Positions 12,089-23,500 of a stretch of 64,000 nt of DNA are shown piece by piece. The notes under the pieces were generated by a model. It saw nothing but the letters and a program-made list of their open reading frames with translations, was not told where the DNA came from and did not search any database. Made by a program: the position numbers and the translations under genes. The DNA lies in contig NC_134397.1 of NCBI RefSeq assembly GCF_050003625.1, positions 270,810,070 through 270,874,069 of the forward strand, given 5' to 3'. This DNA is from Haematobia irritans (taxonomy: Eukaryota > Arthropoda > Insecta > Diptera > Muscidae). Numbering within the stretch: the stretch's first letter is position 1; every line of letters starts with the position of its first letter.

Positions 12089-13021
12089 AAGGGTGATTCT
12101 TTTGAGGTTAGGATTTTCATGCATTAGTATTTGACAGATCACGTGGGATTTCAGACATGGTGTCAAAGAGAAAGATGCTCAGTATGCTTTGACATTTCAT
12201 CATGAATAGACTTACTAACGAGCAACGCTTGCAAATCATTGAATTTTATTACCAAAATCAGTGTTCGGTTCGAAATGTGTTTATCGACAAATTTTGTTCA
12301 GCGATGAGGCTCATTTCTGGTTGAATGGCTACGTAAATAAGCAAAATTGCCGCATTTGGAGTGAAGAGCAACCAGAAGCCGTTCAAGAACTGCCCATGCA
12401 TCCCGAAAAATGCACTGTTTGGTGTGGTTTGTACGCTGGTGGAATCATTGGACCGTATTTTTTCAAAGATGCTGTTGGACGCAACGTTACGGTGAATGGC
12501 GATCGCTATCGTTCGATGCTAACAAACTTTTTGTTGCCAAAAATGGAAGAACTGAACTTGGTTGACATGTGGTTTCAACAAGATGGCGCTACATGCCACA
12601 CAGCTCGCGATTCTATGGCCATTTTGAGGGAAAACTTCGGAGAACAATTCATCTCAAGAAATGGACCGGTAAGTTGGCCACCAAGATCATGCGATTTGAC
12701 GCCTTTAGACTATTTTTTGTGGGGCTACGTCAAGTCTAAAGTCTACAGAAATAAGCCAGCAACTATTCCAGCTTTGGAAGACAACATTTCCGAAGAAATT
12801 CGGGCTATTCCGGCCGAAATGCTCGAAAAAGTTGCCCAAAATTGGACTTTCCGAATGGACCACCTAAGACGCAGCCGCGGTCAACATTTAAATGAAATTA
12901 TCTTCAAAAAGTAAATGTCATGGACCAATCTAACGTTTCAAATAAAGAACCGATGAGATTTTGCAAATTTTATGCGTTTTTTTTTAAAAAAAAGTTATCA
13001 AGCTCTTAACAAATCACCCTT
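12089..13021 (+). mobile_element. Internally deleted DD41D mariner-like element, copy 1
   Basis: Terminal repeats begin AAGGGTGATTC and end AAATCACCCTT, flanked by TA duplications (12087-12088, 13022-13023). It is 933 bp. A transposase start with a helix-turn-helix-like N-terminus opens at 12202 (MNRLTNEQRLQIIEF). After the codons for RNVF, a deletion joins it out of frame to the catalytic half. The catalytic half is intact (next entry). Confidence 0.92.
12261..12914 (+). pseudogene. DD41D transposase, catalytic half only (copy 1)
   Basis: This frame of about 217 codons encodes the DDE/D catalytic domain of a Tc1/mariner-superfamily transposase, which would cut and rejoin DNA at TA targets. 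Visible motifs are FSDEAHFW (first Asp), [12 protein letters not shown] (second Asp) and [13 protein letters not shown] (third Asp). Exactly 41 residues separate the second and third Asp, matching the DD41D (rosa-type) lineage as I know it. The natural N-terminal DNA-binding region is missing: the annotated first residues come from an out-of-frame reading across the deletion. A complete transposase is therefore not encoded, though the catalytic part has no stop or frameshift. Near-identical copies lie at 32758-33411, 46119-46712 and 59344-59829. Confidence 0.85.
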
Positions 13022-13023
13022 TA

Positions 13024-15480
13024 GTTTAGACTTCTTACCAAGAGTATTTGTACCATATCTCCAGCAATACACTATGCTTGTGAATAATGATTTACCATCA
13101 CAGGACGATTTCGATTACAATTTAGCTATTTGTAATGCAGCAGAAAAATTCCTTCCTCAGAGGACATGCCCAGGCGAATGTAAACCAGATTTCTATTTAA
13201 TAGTAATTGGTTACCAAATTTGCCCCCAAGATTATCTGGTAACGAGAGCTCTTACTAGGGATGTACACACTCCAATTTTTTTTGGATGATTTTACGAGTT
13301 CTATCCAGCAACTAAAATATTTTGAAAAACGGATTATAATTGCAGTTTTGGAAGCTAAAACAAAACCCCTGGTCAAGCCCGTGGGCCCAAACTTATATGA
13401 AAACTCCTAAGCTTTCGGTATGTCCAAATTCTCCTGATTTGAACCCATGTCTTTCCGGCACAAATGTCGTTCGGATGGGTTGGGCAAAATATTTATGTTC
13501 AATAGTAGATCGATGCGCAAGACAAATCAATAAGGCAGTTTTAAGGACCTAAGGTCCTTTCTTGGAAATTGTCCAAATAAAATTATAGCTTAAACGGACC
13601 ATAAGTCACGAATGCCTAACATCGATAAATGTGAAATACTTATGGTACTCCACATAGATGTAATTTGTCCCCCTTTTTGTTATTTCTATCGTTGCCAGAT
13701 TTCAATAAAATTCATCCCAGAAGAAGTTGGAAATTACCAACGAAACGTCGGATAAAAATATGAAGTAAAGTCTTTTTATTTGCATATTTAGAGACCTTAA
13801 AAGCCCGATTTAGAATTATTCTAAAAGAATCGAAAAGTGAAATATTATTGCTTACCCCTAATATTTTATATAGTATTGACATTCTTTTTATTTCCAATGC
13901 TCTTGCTATACAACTTTCATTGCGAAGCTTATGGTCAACCAATAGATGGGTGGCTTGTTGAATGGTATGCGATACGGTTGAATGAAATGCGGAATAATTT
14001 AACAACATTTGAAACTTGTAACAATCAAGAACAATGAGTAATAATAGATGTGAAGAATAATAATGTTGAAGTGGTAGAAATATGTATATAATAAAAACAA
14101 ATCCCTAAATAATAGTTATCACAACAAAATGATTGAATGGACTATAGAAAAAAAACACCAACACCTAAATTTTGGTGTGAAAAATTTCGATTTGTTTTAT
14201 TACAATGTCAACGAACTTGACGTTAGAAATTTCATTGAACGTAAAGTGAGAATGTTCAGTGATATTTGTTTGATTTATGTATGAGTATTTAAAACCTGTT
14301 CATCACAATTTAGGCCAAAACAAATCGTCAAGGTGGTGTTTGTGAATTTATATAATGAAGGCCGATAATAGTGGCAGATGCAAGAACACTATACGTTGCA
14401 TTCGTACGATGAATCTGAAATGTGAAATTTGGATCTATAACGGTACTGAATATGGCTAGTTTGGAGTCATCACTCTAATTTAACTAACACTTATAGGAAC
14501 AAGGATCGGCCTGTATAGGAACGATATCAAAATATTCACTGATATAAAATATTTTTTCATGAGGTGCAAATAGCTCATGATCCGAAATTTTAGGCAAATC
14601 AAATTGCCACCTCTGAATGCTGAAGAAAAACATCAGGGAATCAATCGATATTCTGTACTTATGTTAAAAGGTCCAAAACAACTTCTAATTTTAAGCAAGT
14701 ATAACAGTTGTGAGTTTTAGATGCTATATACAGGACTTGCATCAAAATATGGGTTAATGTGTTCAAAATAAATCGAAACTGAAAGGGACCAATATAGGCT
14801 ATGTTTATTTCATGGTCGGCGAAGTTAATGAAACGTTACATACCGATTTTTTTTTTTTCAAAACAGGATATCAAATATATTTTTTAGATCCTCAAGAAGT
14901 TGGTTTAGTTTAGTGGGAAGTACGTTTTTATAACTTTATCAAGATCTCCCCAATTTATATTCTGATAATATTATTATAAAAAGGATATATTATATTCGGA
15001 AATAAAGTAATTCGCGATGGAATTCAAGCGTGATAGCGTTATTGCTGGAAAACCACAAGTGAACTAAAAAACAAGGATGTCCGGTTCCAAAGATTTTGTT
15101 TTATCGCTAATAATTTTGGTATTGATTCCAAGCCACAATTCTCTTTTAAATTTGAGTTTTGCGTACTTGACTCTAGGAAACAAATTTTAATTTAATCATT
15201 TCTTCAGTTTTTCGTATGTGTCATCAAAGATCGTTAAGAACATGTTAACAACAACTTAAATGCCCAAATTCCAGCTCAACTTTATGTAAAAATTATGCTA
15301 TTTTTCAAGTAAGAAAACGTCATTGCAATAAACGATTGAAAAACATATAATTTCTTTGATTGTTTTTTGGTTTCACACAAAAAGTCAACAAATTTCAAGT
15401 CGAATTTAAAGAAATTTTCAGAATTATTAAACCCAAGTTGACCTCAGTCAAACAAAACTTTCTTTCATGTAAATATACCC
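13024..15480. other. No recognised gene; two unassigned ORFs
   Basis: The frame at 13024-13287 (+) continues out of the mariner end into a coding-like stretch with several Cys and Pro that I do not recognise. A 66-codon ORF at 13837-14037 (+) has a strongly hydrophobic segment near its N-terminus and a polar C-terminus. It could be an exon or chance. Around 13400-13460 a short SPDLNP string recalls Tc1-like transposases but is too little to call. The rest is AT-rich non-coding. Confidence 0.25.
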
Positions 15481-15489
15481 AGGACCTCG

Positions 15490-15690
15490 TTTTTATAGCC
15501 GAGTCCGAACGGCATTTCACATTGCAGTAAAACCACTTAGATAAGCTTTGAAACACTCAGAAATGTCACCAGCTTTACTGAGAGGGGATAATCCACCGCC
15601 GAAAAACTTTTTGGTGTTCCGTCGAAACTGTGGTTGGACCCACGACCCTATGTATATAAGATGGTTATACTAACCATTGTACCACTGTAC
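15490..15690 (-). mobile_element. SINE copy, diverged, reverse orientation
   Basis: In reverse it shows the SINE body (the 'ggataatccacc' stretch), the B-box region near 15640 and the A-box region near 15675. It lacks the tail and is mutated throughout. Confidence 0.65.
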
Positions 15691-15694
15691 AATT

Positions 15695-16365
15695 TGGTTT
15701 TGTCCGATGAGAAACCATTCGAAATTGAGCAGTTTGTGAATCGGTTTACTTGCCAAAGAGTTAGCTGAAAATGTACACCATAGATTTGCCAACCAGAACT
15801 CAATGGCTGCCGATGTTAATGATTTGCGCCGCAATAACGGCCGATAGTCGCTCCCCGCTCGTATTCATCGACTGTGGTGTCCAAATAAATCCTGAATATT
15901 ATCGGGCAAATGACCTGAAGGCAGTATTGAAGGTTAGGTTAGGTGAGAGCCCGATGTATCAGGCTCATTTAGACTATTCAGTCAATTGTGATACAACATT
16001 GGTGAGCTTTTATCTTAGTATTGAACTACTTAGCAGTATTGAAGCCTTTGCGAGATAAACATTTCGGCCGCAGGCCATGGACATACCAACAGCAATGTCT
16101 GCAGCGCGCGTTAACCAAGAATGACTTAACAAGGAGGTTCCTCGCTTCTTTTTTGCCGCACAATAGTCACCAAAATATCCGCATCACAATTCGATGGACT
16201 TTTGCTCCAAGGGCATATTGGAGAGTAAGGTTGGCATTAATACCAAAGAGTCGATCATCTCCATACGGCGTTACTCCGCGAAAAGATCAGTTTCGTGCAG
16301 CGTGTGATGGTTTTGTCGTCCGTTAAATGGTCACAATTCGTACCAAAGGTAGTCAATTTGAAAAA
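15695..16365 (+). pseudogene. Relic of a Tc1/mariner-superfamily transposase, split by a SINE
   Basis: Plus-strand frames give a broken transposase catalytic region. The first-Asp motif FSDEKPF is at about 15697. The stretch AAITADSRSPLVFIDCG follows at 15817-15870, then HFGRRPWTYQQ at 16060-16090, where the second Asp motif should follow but has decayed. FRAACDGFV is near the C-terminus at about 16293. Stops and frameshifts separate the pieces. A reverse SINE fragment is inserted at 15933-16032. I infer a DD37D (maT-like) relative from the style of the motifs; the third Asp is not readable. Confidence 0.6.
15933..16032 (-). mobile_element. 3' fragment of SINE inserted in the transposase relic
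   Basis: It starts with GGTTAGGTTAGG, the reversed SINE tail, followed by the SINE 3' body. It is flanked by 12-bp direct repeats GCAGTATTGAAG (15921-15932 and 16033-16044), which indicates 5'-truncated retroposition. Confidence 0.8.
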
Positions 16366-18356
16366 TCTAAACTGATTCTAAAATTTAATGTTATCTCCGA
16401 GAATTTTATTGTTTTTAAACAATAAAATAAAAAAATGTAACGCTTTACTTTATTGCATTACATATCAGCCATCCTGTAATGTTTTCAAATGTATTATTTG
16501 GCTCATAGAATATTATCACAATTCTCATATTGGGTCGACACCAATAGTATCTCCAAAGTAGTATACAAATATTAAAGAGTGTAGAGTGTATCCCACAAAG
16601 AAGTAGCTTCTATTCAAAGACAATTTCTTCTTTTTGTAGTTTCTTCTTTCCAGCTTTCATTGACATTTGTTAAGATTGTTTTGCTAATTTTTTTATAATG
16701 TTGATGGTATACAAAATGAATGTCCATTATGTTTGGGTTTCTTTTGATGACTTTGTGAATGGGACTTCCGATTGAAATTTCACTTTTCATTTCATCACAA
16801 TGAGAAAGAAAAATTTAGAAATTAACACTCAATGCTCATTGTAAAGCCATTATATGATTGATGATTTCCTATAGACGAAAGGGCAAATTAAGAGTAGTTG
16901 CCCAGTGGTTACATGACCTCTAATTAATAATTTTTATTTGATAGTTTGCCTTCTCCACATTTGTATTTGTATTCATGGTTAAGCTGGTTAACTTTCTTGA
17001 AAGTACTTTGATTTTTTTTCCATGCGCATCATTAAACCTTACGTTAGATACTACGCCTGCATGTGTTAAATCGCCGTAGGCTATCACAAATTTACTAATT
17101 TTTTATATATATATTTTTTTTCAAAATGTATTAAAATTGTTTTCTAATTTCTCCAACCAAACATTCACTTTTTTTAATTTTTGTTATATTTTTATGTATA
17201 TTTGTGGATAATATTTATTACTGCATATATATATAACCCGTTAGATTATTATTTTATTCTTTATTCGCAATCGATTTCACTGTTGTTATTCGCGTTAATT
17301 TGTTTTTTCTTTGCAGTAATCGGTATTCCGGTATAATCGCCTGCCTTTGACCAACGTTCACTCTCAACTGATTTTTAGTTTTGGTTTCAATTCAACTGTG
17401 AATACTTGCTGTAAACCCAACAACAACAACAAAAACAATGTCAATGAGAACCGCAACAACGACATAAACCGCCCAATTGAGTTTATGCCAAACAACAACG
17501 ATTTGCTTGATCATTGAAGGGAAAGGCGCGGAGGGGGAAGACATGTTTCCACAATGAAGGCTTTCTTCACCGATACTTCGAAAACAGTCATTGTGTGAGC
17601 TGCAGTAATGTTTCGGTGCGTTAAAGCTTAGCTTTGTGCTTATGCATTGCTTGGTTATACGATGATGGCTGGATTGTTTATTTTCTGATCGGATATCTTT
17701 GTTATTGTTTCAGTGGTTGTGTGTGCCATCTTTGCATATTTAATTGAGACCGGCTTTTTCGAATCGATTTAAGAGAGCATGGGTCACAGAGAAATTGTGA
17801 GAGTTTATTACCAGCTGATCAAAACAATGTCAAATATTGATGAGAATTAATCAAGTTTTTTGGATCCTCTTAAACACTCGACTACAAACTGACTGCTTAA
17901 CGTTTATTTTGAATTTATTAATAATATATAAAAATAAGATTTGACTGAAAAATGGAAAATTTTAAACGAAATAAAATCGAGGGTAAATCTATTTAAAATA
18001 TTCCCAGAGTAAATTGAATGTATCTTCAAACACTGTATCCATAAGCATGACTCTGCACATATATTTTAAGCTTATTTTGTAGAAAGATAAAATGCGATTG
18101 GACCAAATGTGAACGTAATAAATAAATACATCAATTGCATAAACATACACAACGCCCCTTAAACACTTATTGTTGTTAGTCGTAATATCAAACAAACAAA
18201 GAAAATCAACAAAAAAAATTACTTAATTTGCATTATTCGATATACAAAGTAGCTGACAACAATTGTTACCAAGTTCACACTGGTATATGGATCGAACTTA
18301 AATAAATAGGAGTACAACTCGACAATAAACGAAATTCCAATTCCAATGCCTTCTAA
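16366..18356. other. AT-rich region with no recognised gene
   Basis: No recognised protein. At about 17420-17450 there is a (CAA)n-rich stretch of the kind common in fly untranslated or regulatory DNA, but no start codon or exon could be tied to it. Confidence 0.3.
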
Positions 18357-18396
18357 ACACTATGACCAATAATAGAAATATTATTGGTCATAGTGT
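18357..18396. repeat. Perfect 17-bp inverted repeat with 6-base loop
   Basis: The left arm ACACTATGACCAATAAT (18357-18373) is exactly mirrored at 18380-18396. The loop is AGAAAT. There is no T-run typical of Pol III termination directly after it. Function unknown. Confidence 0.85.
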
Positions 18397-18876
18397 ATCA
18401 GTTCCTTAGGTGGGATCCGAATTCAGTGTTTTGGACATGAATTAAAAAATTTTGCGATATTTTGATAAATAAATAACATAATTTTTTTATCATTTTGAAT
18501 ACATTCTAATGCTTGTCTGAAAGGTAAAGCATTTACCTCAAATATTTTAAAAATTACACAATTTTTCTAGAATGAATTTAGCATTTTTTTCGACAAAATT
18601 TTAATAATTTGTATCACTTTATTAGTCATTACTCTGGTTTTACCCTATTTGAAACAAAAGAAAAAATTTAATTACTCTTTAACATAAATAAATGAAAACA
18701 GTGAGTTATAAAAAATTGAACTTCCTGAGTAGTTAATATAAAGATCATTTTGGAAGTGATTTTAAATTTGTGCCTTTGGTAGTACTTCCATTTTTTTTGC
18801 TGGGATGTAATGAACAGCAAAATTCTACCTATTTTGCGTTTCTACCACTGAGGACCTAAAATTTCCCACCTTTTTA

Positions 18877-18990
18877 GGAGCAACCATGGTGTAATGCTTA
18901 GCACCTATACCTTGCATAAAAATGGGTCATAAGTTCAATTCCAGTTTACCACGTATGGTATTACAATGGACTGAATAGTCCTTTGTGCTT
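18877..18990 (+). mobile_element. Degenerate SINE fragment
   Basis: A-box-like CATGGTGTAATGCTTAGC and the 3'-body phrase around 'ggactgaatagtc' are recognisable, but the middle is deleted. Confidence 0.55.
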
Positions 18991-19029
18991 AAAAACGGTC
19001 TGTTACTAAACTCAACCTAACTTCCCCGC

Positions 19030-20583
19030 TGAGTCCATCTGGCCTATATTTCCACCACTGAAGCCATAGGATACCCACAGTCTTTCGGGTCCAGCGTTAC
19101 CGTTGTGCTACTTTAGTGGCAAATTTGCCACTTTTTTTTGGCCGGTGGCACTAAATGTGATACTTTTTACGATTTTGTGCCAATAATTCATGCCACTTTT
19201 TTATAAAATAAATAGATGTGTTATCCAGAAAATTTGATATTGTGTACCAACCATAAACAGATGTCTTCCGTAATTCTTAATATATGTGAGCGGCTATGAT
19301 TCAATTTAGTTATGTCAAATTTATTGTGGAGTTCGTTTCTATGATGATATGATAATTATGAAAATGTTTAAGCTTTGTAGTGCGACCACAAAGAATAATT
19401 GATGATGGCTCCCATGAGATATCAGTTAAAAAATTTGCAATCACTCTTGAAGGCTGAATGTTCTAGTTCGGAAAACTATAATTCTGATAAAATATATTTC
19501 ACAAAAACTATTCTATTAGAAATATACATATTTTTTTAAAAAGAGTTATATTGCAGTTAGTGATTTAGCAGATATCGACTATAAAGATTCTTTTTATATT
19601 AAAGAAATTACAAAAATATACATAGGCCAGGAAGCCAAATTATAAATCATTTGAGAAGGCATCCCTGAAACTGGTACTGCTACAGTAAAAACTTATATTT
19701 TAAAAGTTTGCCCTAAAATTGTCCAATTTTATTATGAATTGACATAATAACAAAAAATGGAATAATACAAAATTCATAAGTTTTAAATTTTTTTTGGTAT
19801 AAGTTAATAAAAAGAATGTGCCACTTTTTAAAAATAATTGTGCCACATTTTCGCAGGTAGACTAACAAGCTTGTAGTAGTTGTCAATGATACTAAAAACT
19901 GATCGTAGCCCACTACAGACCCGACCCCACAACAAATCCGAAGCTGCTACCGAAACGAATATACAATATTCCGTATTTCCAACTAGAGTTATCATCAATG
20001 AAGCCAAGTTATCATCAACCTGAAAGAGCTTATCATATCTATAAAAAATCCGATCGATATAATAAATTCGATCATTTGCGACTTATAACTTCCGATCATC
20101 TTCATCAGGATCACTTAAAAATGAACGATTTCCCGAAAGCCTGCTCTCAGATACTCCATTTTGATGAAATTGTAATATATAACACAAGTAGATTATAAAA
20201 TAGTTTTTATCAATAAAATCTGGTTCATTAACATCATAATCGAGCTAAATACATGGGTTCTTATACCGAAAAGTTTAGTGGGTCCTTACACAGGTCCTGC
20301 AGTCGACTGAGCTTGCCGACGATAAAAAAATTCTCACCAGACGCCATTGATGGTGATTCATCGAAACTGTCAGGTTCTCGTTATTCAATGCAATGTTAAG
20401 TATTCGCACATTGATTTATTTGATAATTCAAGTTCTTCCAATGTGACTAAATATTGCCCATTAAATTCTATCTCTATCAATCTCTAAAATCCGTACGATT
20501 TAACTTTACTTATATACTTAATTAGAACAGTTTTTGCCATGCATGTATCCCAGTTATTGTTACGTAGTTTATATCGGACTTAC
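19030..20583. other. No recognised gene
   Basis: This lies just downstream of the last visible exon of the minus-strand aminopeptidase gene, so it would be intron if that gene continues. A 66-codon ORF at 19998-20198 (+) matches nothing I know. No further aminopeptidase exon could be read. Confidence 0.3.
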
Positions 20584-23500
20584 CTTGTTTCACCATTAGC
20601 ACCCAAATAAGTACTAGAATAGAGACCAACCAAACCATCCAATTGACATTCATAGGAAATCGTAACAACATAGGGTGTCGCAGTGAACAACATTTCTTCC
20701 AATTCAATGAAAAGCATTTCACGTTCTGGAGCCAAATAGAAGGTCTTAACACGAATACGCATACGGGCCATCATATTTAGGATGGTGATGGAATCAATTT
20801 TCAAATCACGGGCATGCATTACAATCAAATTGGTTGGTATATCGACTTCAATTTGTATGGAGACTGTACCCTCACAGGTAGTACCCTTCAGATCGGGATG
20901 AATGTAGAGTTTGTACTTGATGGGACGTATGTGTTCGGGTAGACGATAAATAACCTGCATTCAAAGAAAATAATAAAGCAGTCGCATGTTAAAAACGATT
21001 TGTATAGAAAAAAGGGAGCTGTTTTTATACCCACCACCATAGAATGGTAACGGGGGTATAATAATTTTGTCATTCCGTTTGTAACACATCGAAATATCAA
21101 TTTCCGACTATATAAAGTATGTATATTCTTGATCAGGGAGAAATTCTAAGACGATATAGCCATGTCCGTCCGCCTGTCTGTCTGTTGTAATCAAACCACA
21201 TTCTTCAATAATGAAGTAACCGTGCTGAAATTTTGCACAGACTCGTCTTTTGTCTGGAGGCAGGTCAAGTTGGAAGATGGCCTATATCGGTCCAGGTTTT
21301 GATATAGTCCCCATATAAACCGATCTCCCAATTTGAGGTCTTGGGCTTATAGAAACCGTAGTTTTTATCCAATTTGCCTGACATTTGAAATCCAGAGGCA
21401 TTTAGGAACATAAAGAGTTGTGCCAAAAATATCTCCGATTTTACTTATTGGGCTTCTAGAATCCGTAATTTTTATCAAATTTGTCGGTAAGTGTTGGCCC
21501 ATGTTTTAGTATAGCTCCCATAAGACCGATCTTCTGATTTAACTCCTTGGGTTTTTAGAAACGGTAGTTTTTCTTCGATTTGCATGAAATTGTAAATATA
21601 CTAGACTCAAAAAATGTGTATCGGATGTAGTTTTTATCGGTCCATTTAGTAGGCCCCTATAAAAACTGATTTCACTTCTTGAGGGTATAGAAGGCGCACT
21701 GATTATGAAAATTGCTTGAAACTGAATCCAAAATCTCCAGATTTTATTTCTCGTAATCATTTAAATAATGGGGCTGAAAATCTACAGATTTTAGATTTCA
21801 AATCAAGGCGTTATTTCATAATTTTCTTGCACACTTACAAGAGATGTTAATGATACCTGTAAAACTCATAGGTAAAATCTTTAAATTTATCTTCGGGAAG
21901 TCTACTGGTTGAACTGTCATATCTATCATCAAACCATCCTGAAATTGCAAAGGAAACTATAATATTTGATTCATGGTGGTGGGTATTTAAGATTCGGCCC
22001 GGCCTAACTTACTGCTGTATATACTTTTTTTTTTACAAAAATTTCATAAAAATATTTAAAAAGTATATACATAAAAATATTTTAAAAATTACATAAAAAT
22101 ATTTTTAAAAAATCATCGATTAGTTAAACTTATAATGAACTAAATTTTTAAAGATTTTTGTAATAATATACCCGAATTATAACCGGTTGGTTGATAAGTC
22201 CCCGGTCTGACACATAGATGGCATCGCTTGTATTAAATGCATATTATTTTTATATAGTACTAACCCTCAAATGAATCGTGTCAAAATTTGACGTCTGTAA
22301 GTCAATTAGTTTGTGAGATAGAGCGTCTTTTGTGAAGCAATTTTTGTTATTGTGAAAAAATGGAAAAAAAAGGAATTTCGTGTTTTGATAAAATATTTTT
22401 TTTCTGAAGGGAAAAAAATACGGTGGAAGCAAAAACTTGGCTTGATAATAAGTTTCCGGACTCTGTCCCAGAGAAATCAACAATAATTGATTGGAATGCA
22501 AAATTCAAGAGTGGTGAAATGAGCTAGGAGGACGGTGAACGCAGTGGACGCCCGAAAGAGGTGGTTACCGACGAAAACATAAAAAAAAATCCACAAAATG
22601 ATTTTGAATGACCGTAAAATGAATTTGATCGAGATAGCAGAGGCCTTAAAGATATCAAAGGAATGTGTTGGTCATATCATTCATCAATATTTGTATATGC
22701 GGAAACTCTGTGCAAAATGGGTGCCGCGCGAGCTCACAATTGACCAAAAACAACAACGTGTTGATGATTCTGAGCGGTGTTTGCAGCTGTTAGCTCGTAA
22801 TACACCCGAGTTTTTCCATCGATATGTGACAATGGATGAAACATGGCTCCATCACTACACTGCTGAGTCCAATCGATAGTCGGCTAAGTGGACAGCGACC
22901 GGTGAACCGTCTCCGAAGCGTGGAAAGACTCAAAAGTCCGCTAGCAACGTAATGGCCTCTGTTTTTTTTTGGGATGCGCATGGAATAATTTTTATCGATT
23001 ATCTTGAGAAGGGAAAAACCATCAACAGTGACTTTTATATGGCGTCATTGGAACGTTTGAAGGTCGAAATCGCGGCAAAACGGCCCCATATGAAGAAGAA
23101 AAAAGTGTTGTTCCACCAAGACAACGCACCGTACCACAAGTCATTAAGAACGATGGCAAAAATTCATGAATTGGGCTTTGAATTGCTTCTGCATCCACCG
23201 TATTCTCCAGATCTGGCACCCAGCGACTTTTTCTTGTTCTCAGACCTCAAAAGGATGCTCGCAGGGAAAAAATTGGCTGCAATGAAGAGGTGATCGCCGA
23301 AACCGGGGCCTATTTTGAGGAGTATACCAAAATGGTATCAAAAAATTGGAAGGTCGTTATAATCGTTGTATCGCTCTTGAAGGGAACTGTGTTGAATAAT
23401 AAAAACGAATTTTGACAAAAAAATTGTTTTTCTTTGTTAGACCGGGGACTAATCAGCCGACCTGTTAAAACCCAATATCTAATATTGGTTCATTTGTGAT

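Noticed and set aside
17340..17520. Possible promoter/5' UTR with (CAA)n
   Set aside because: No start codon, donor site or downstream exon could be connected to it on either strand.
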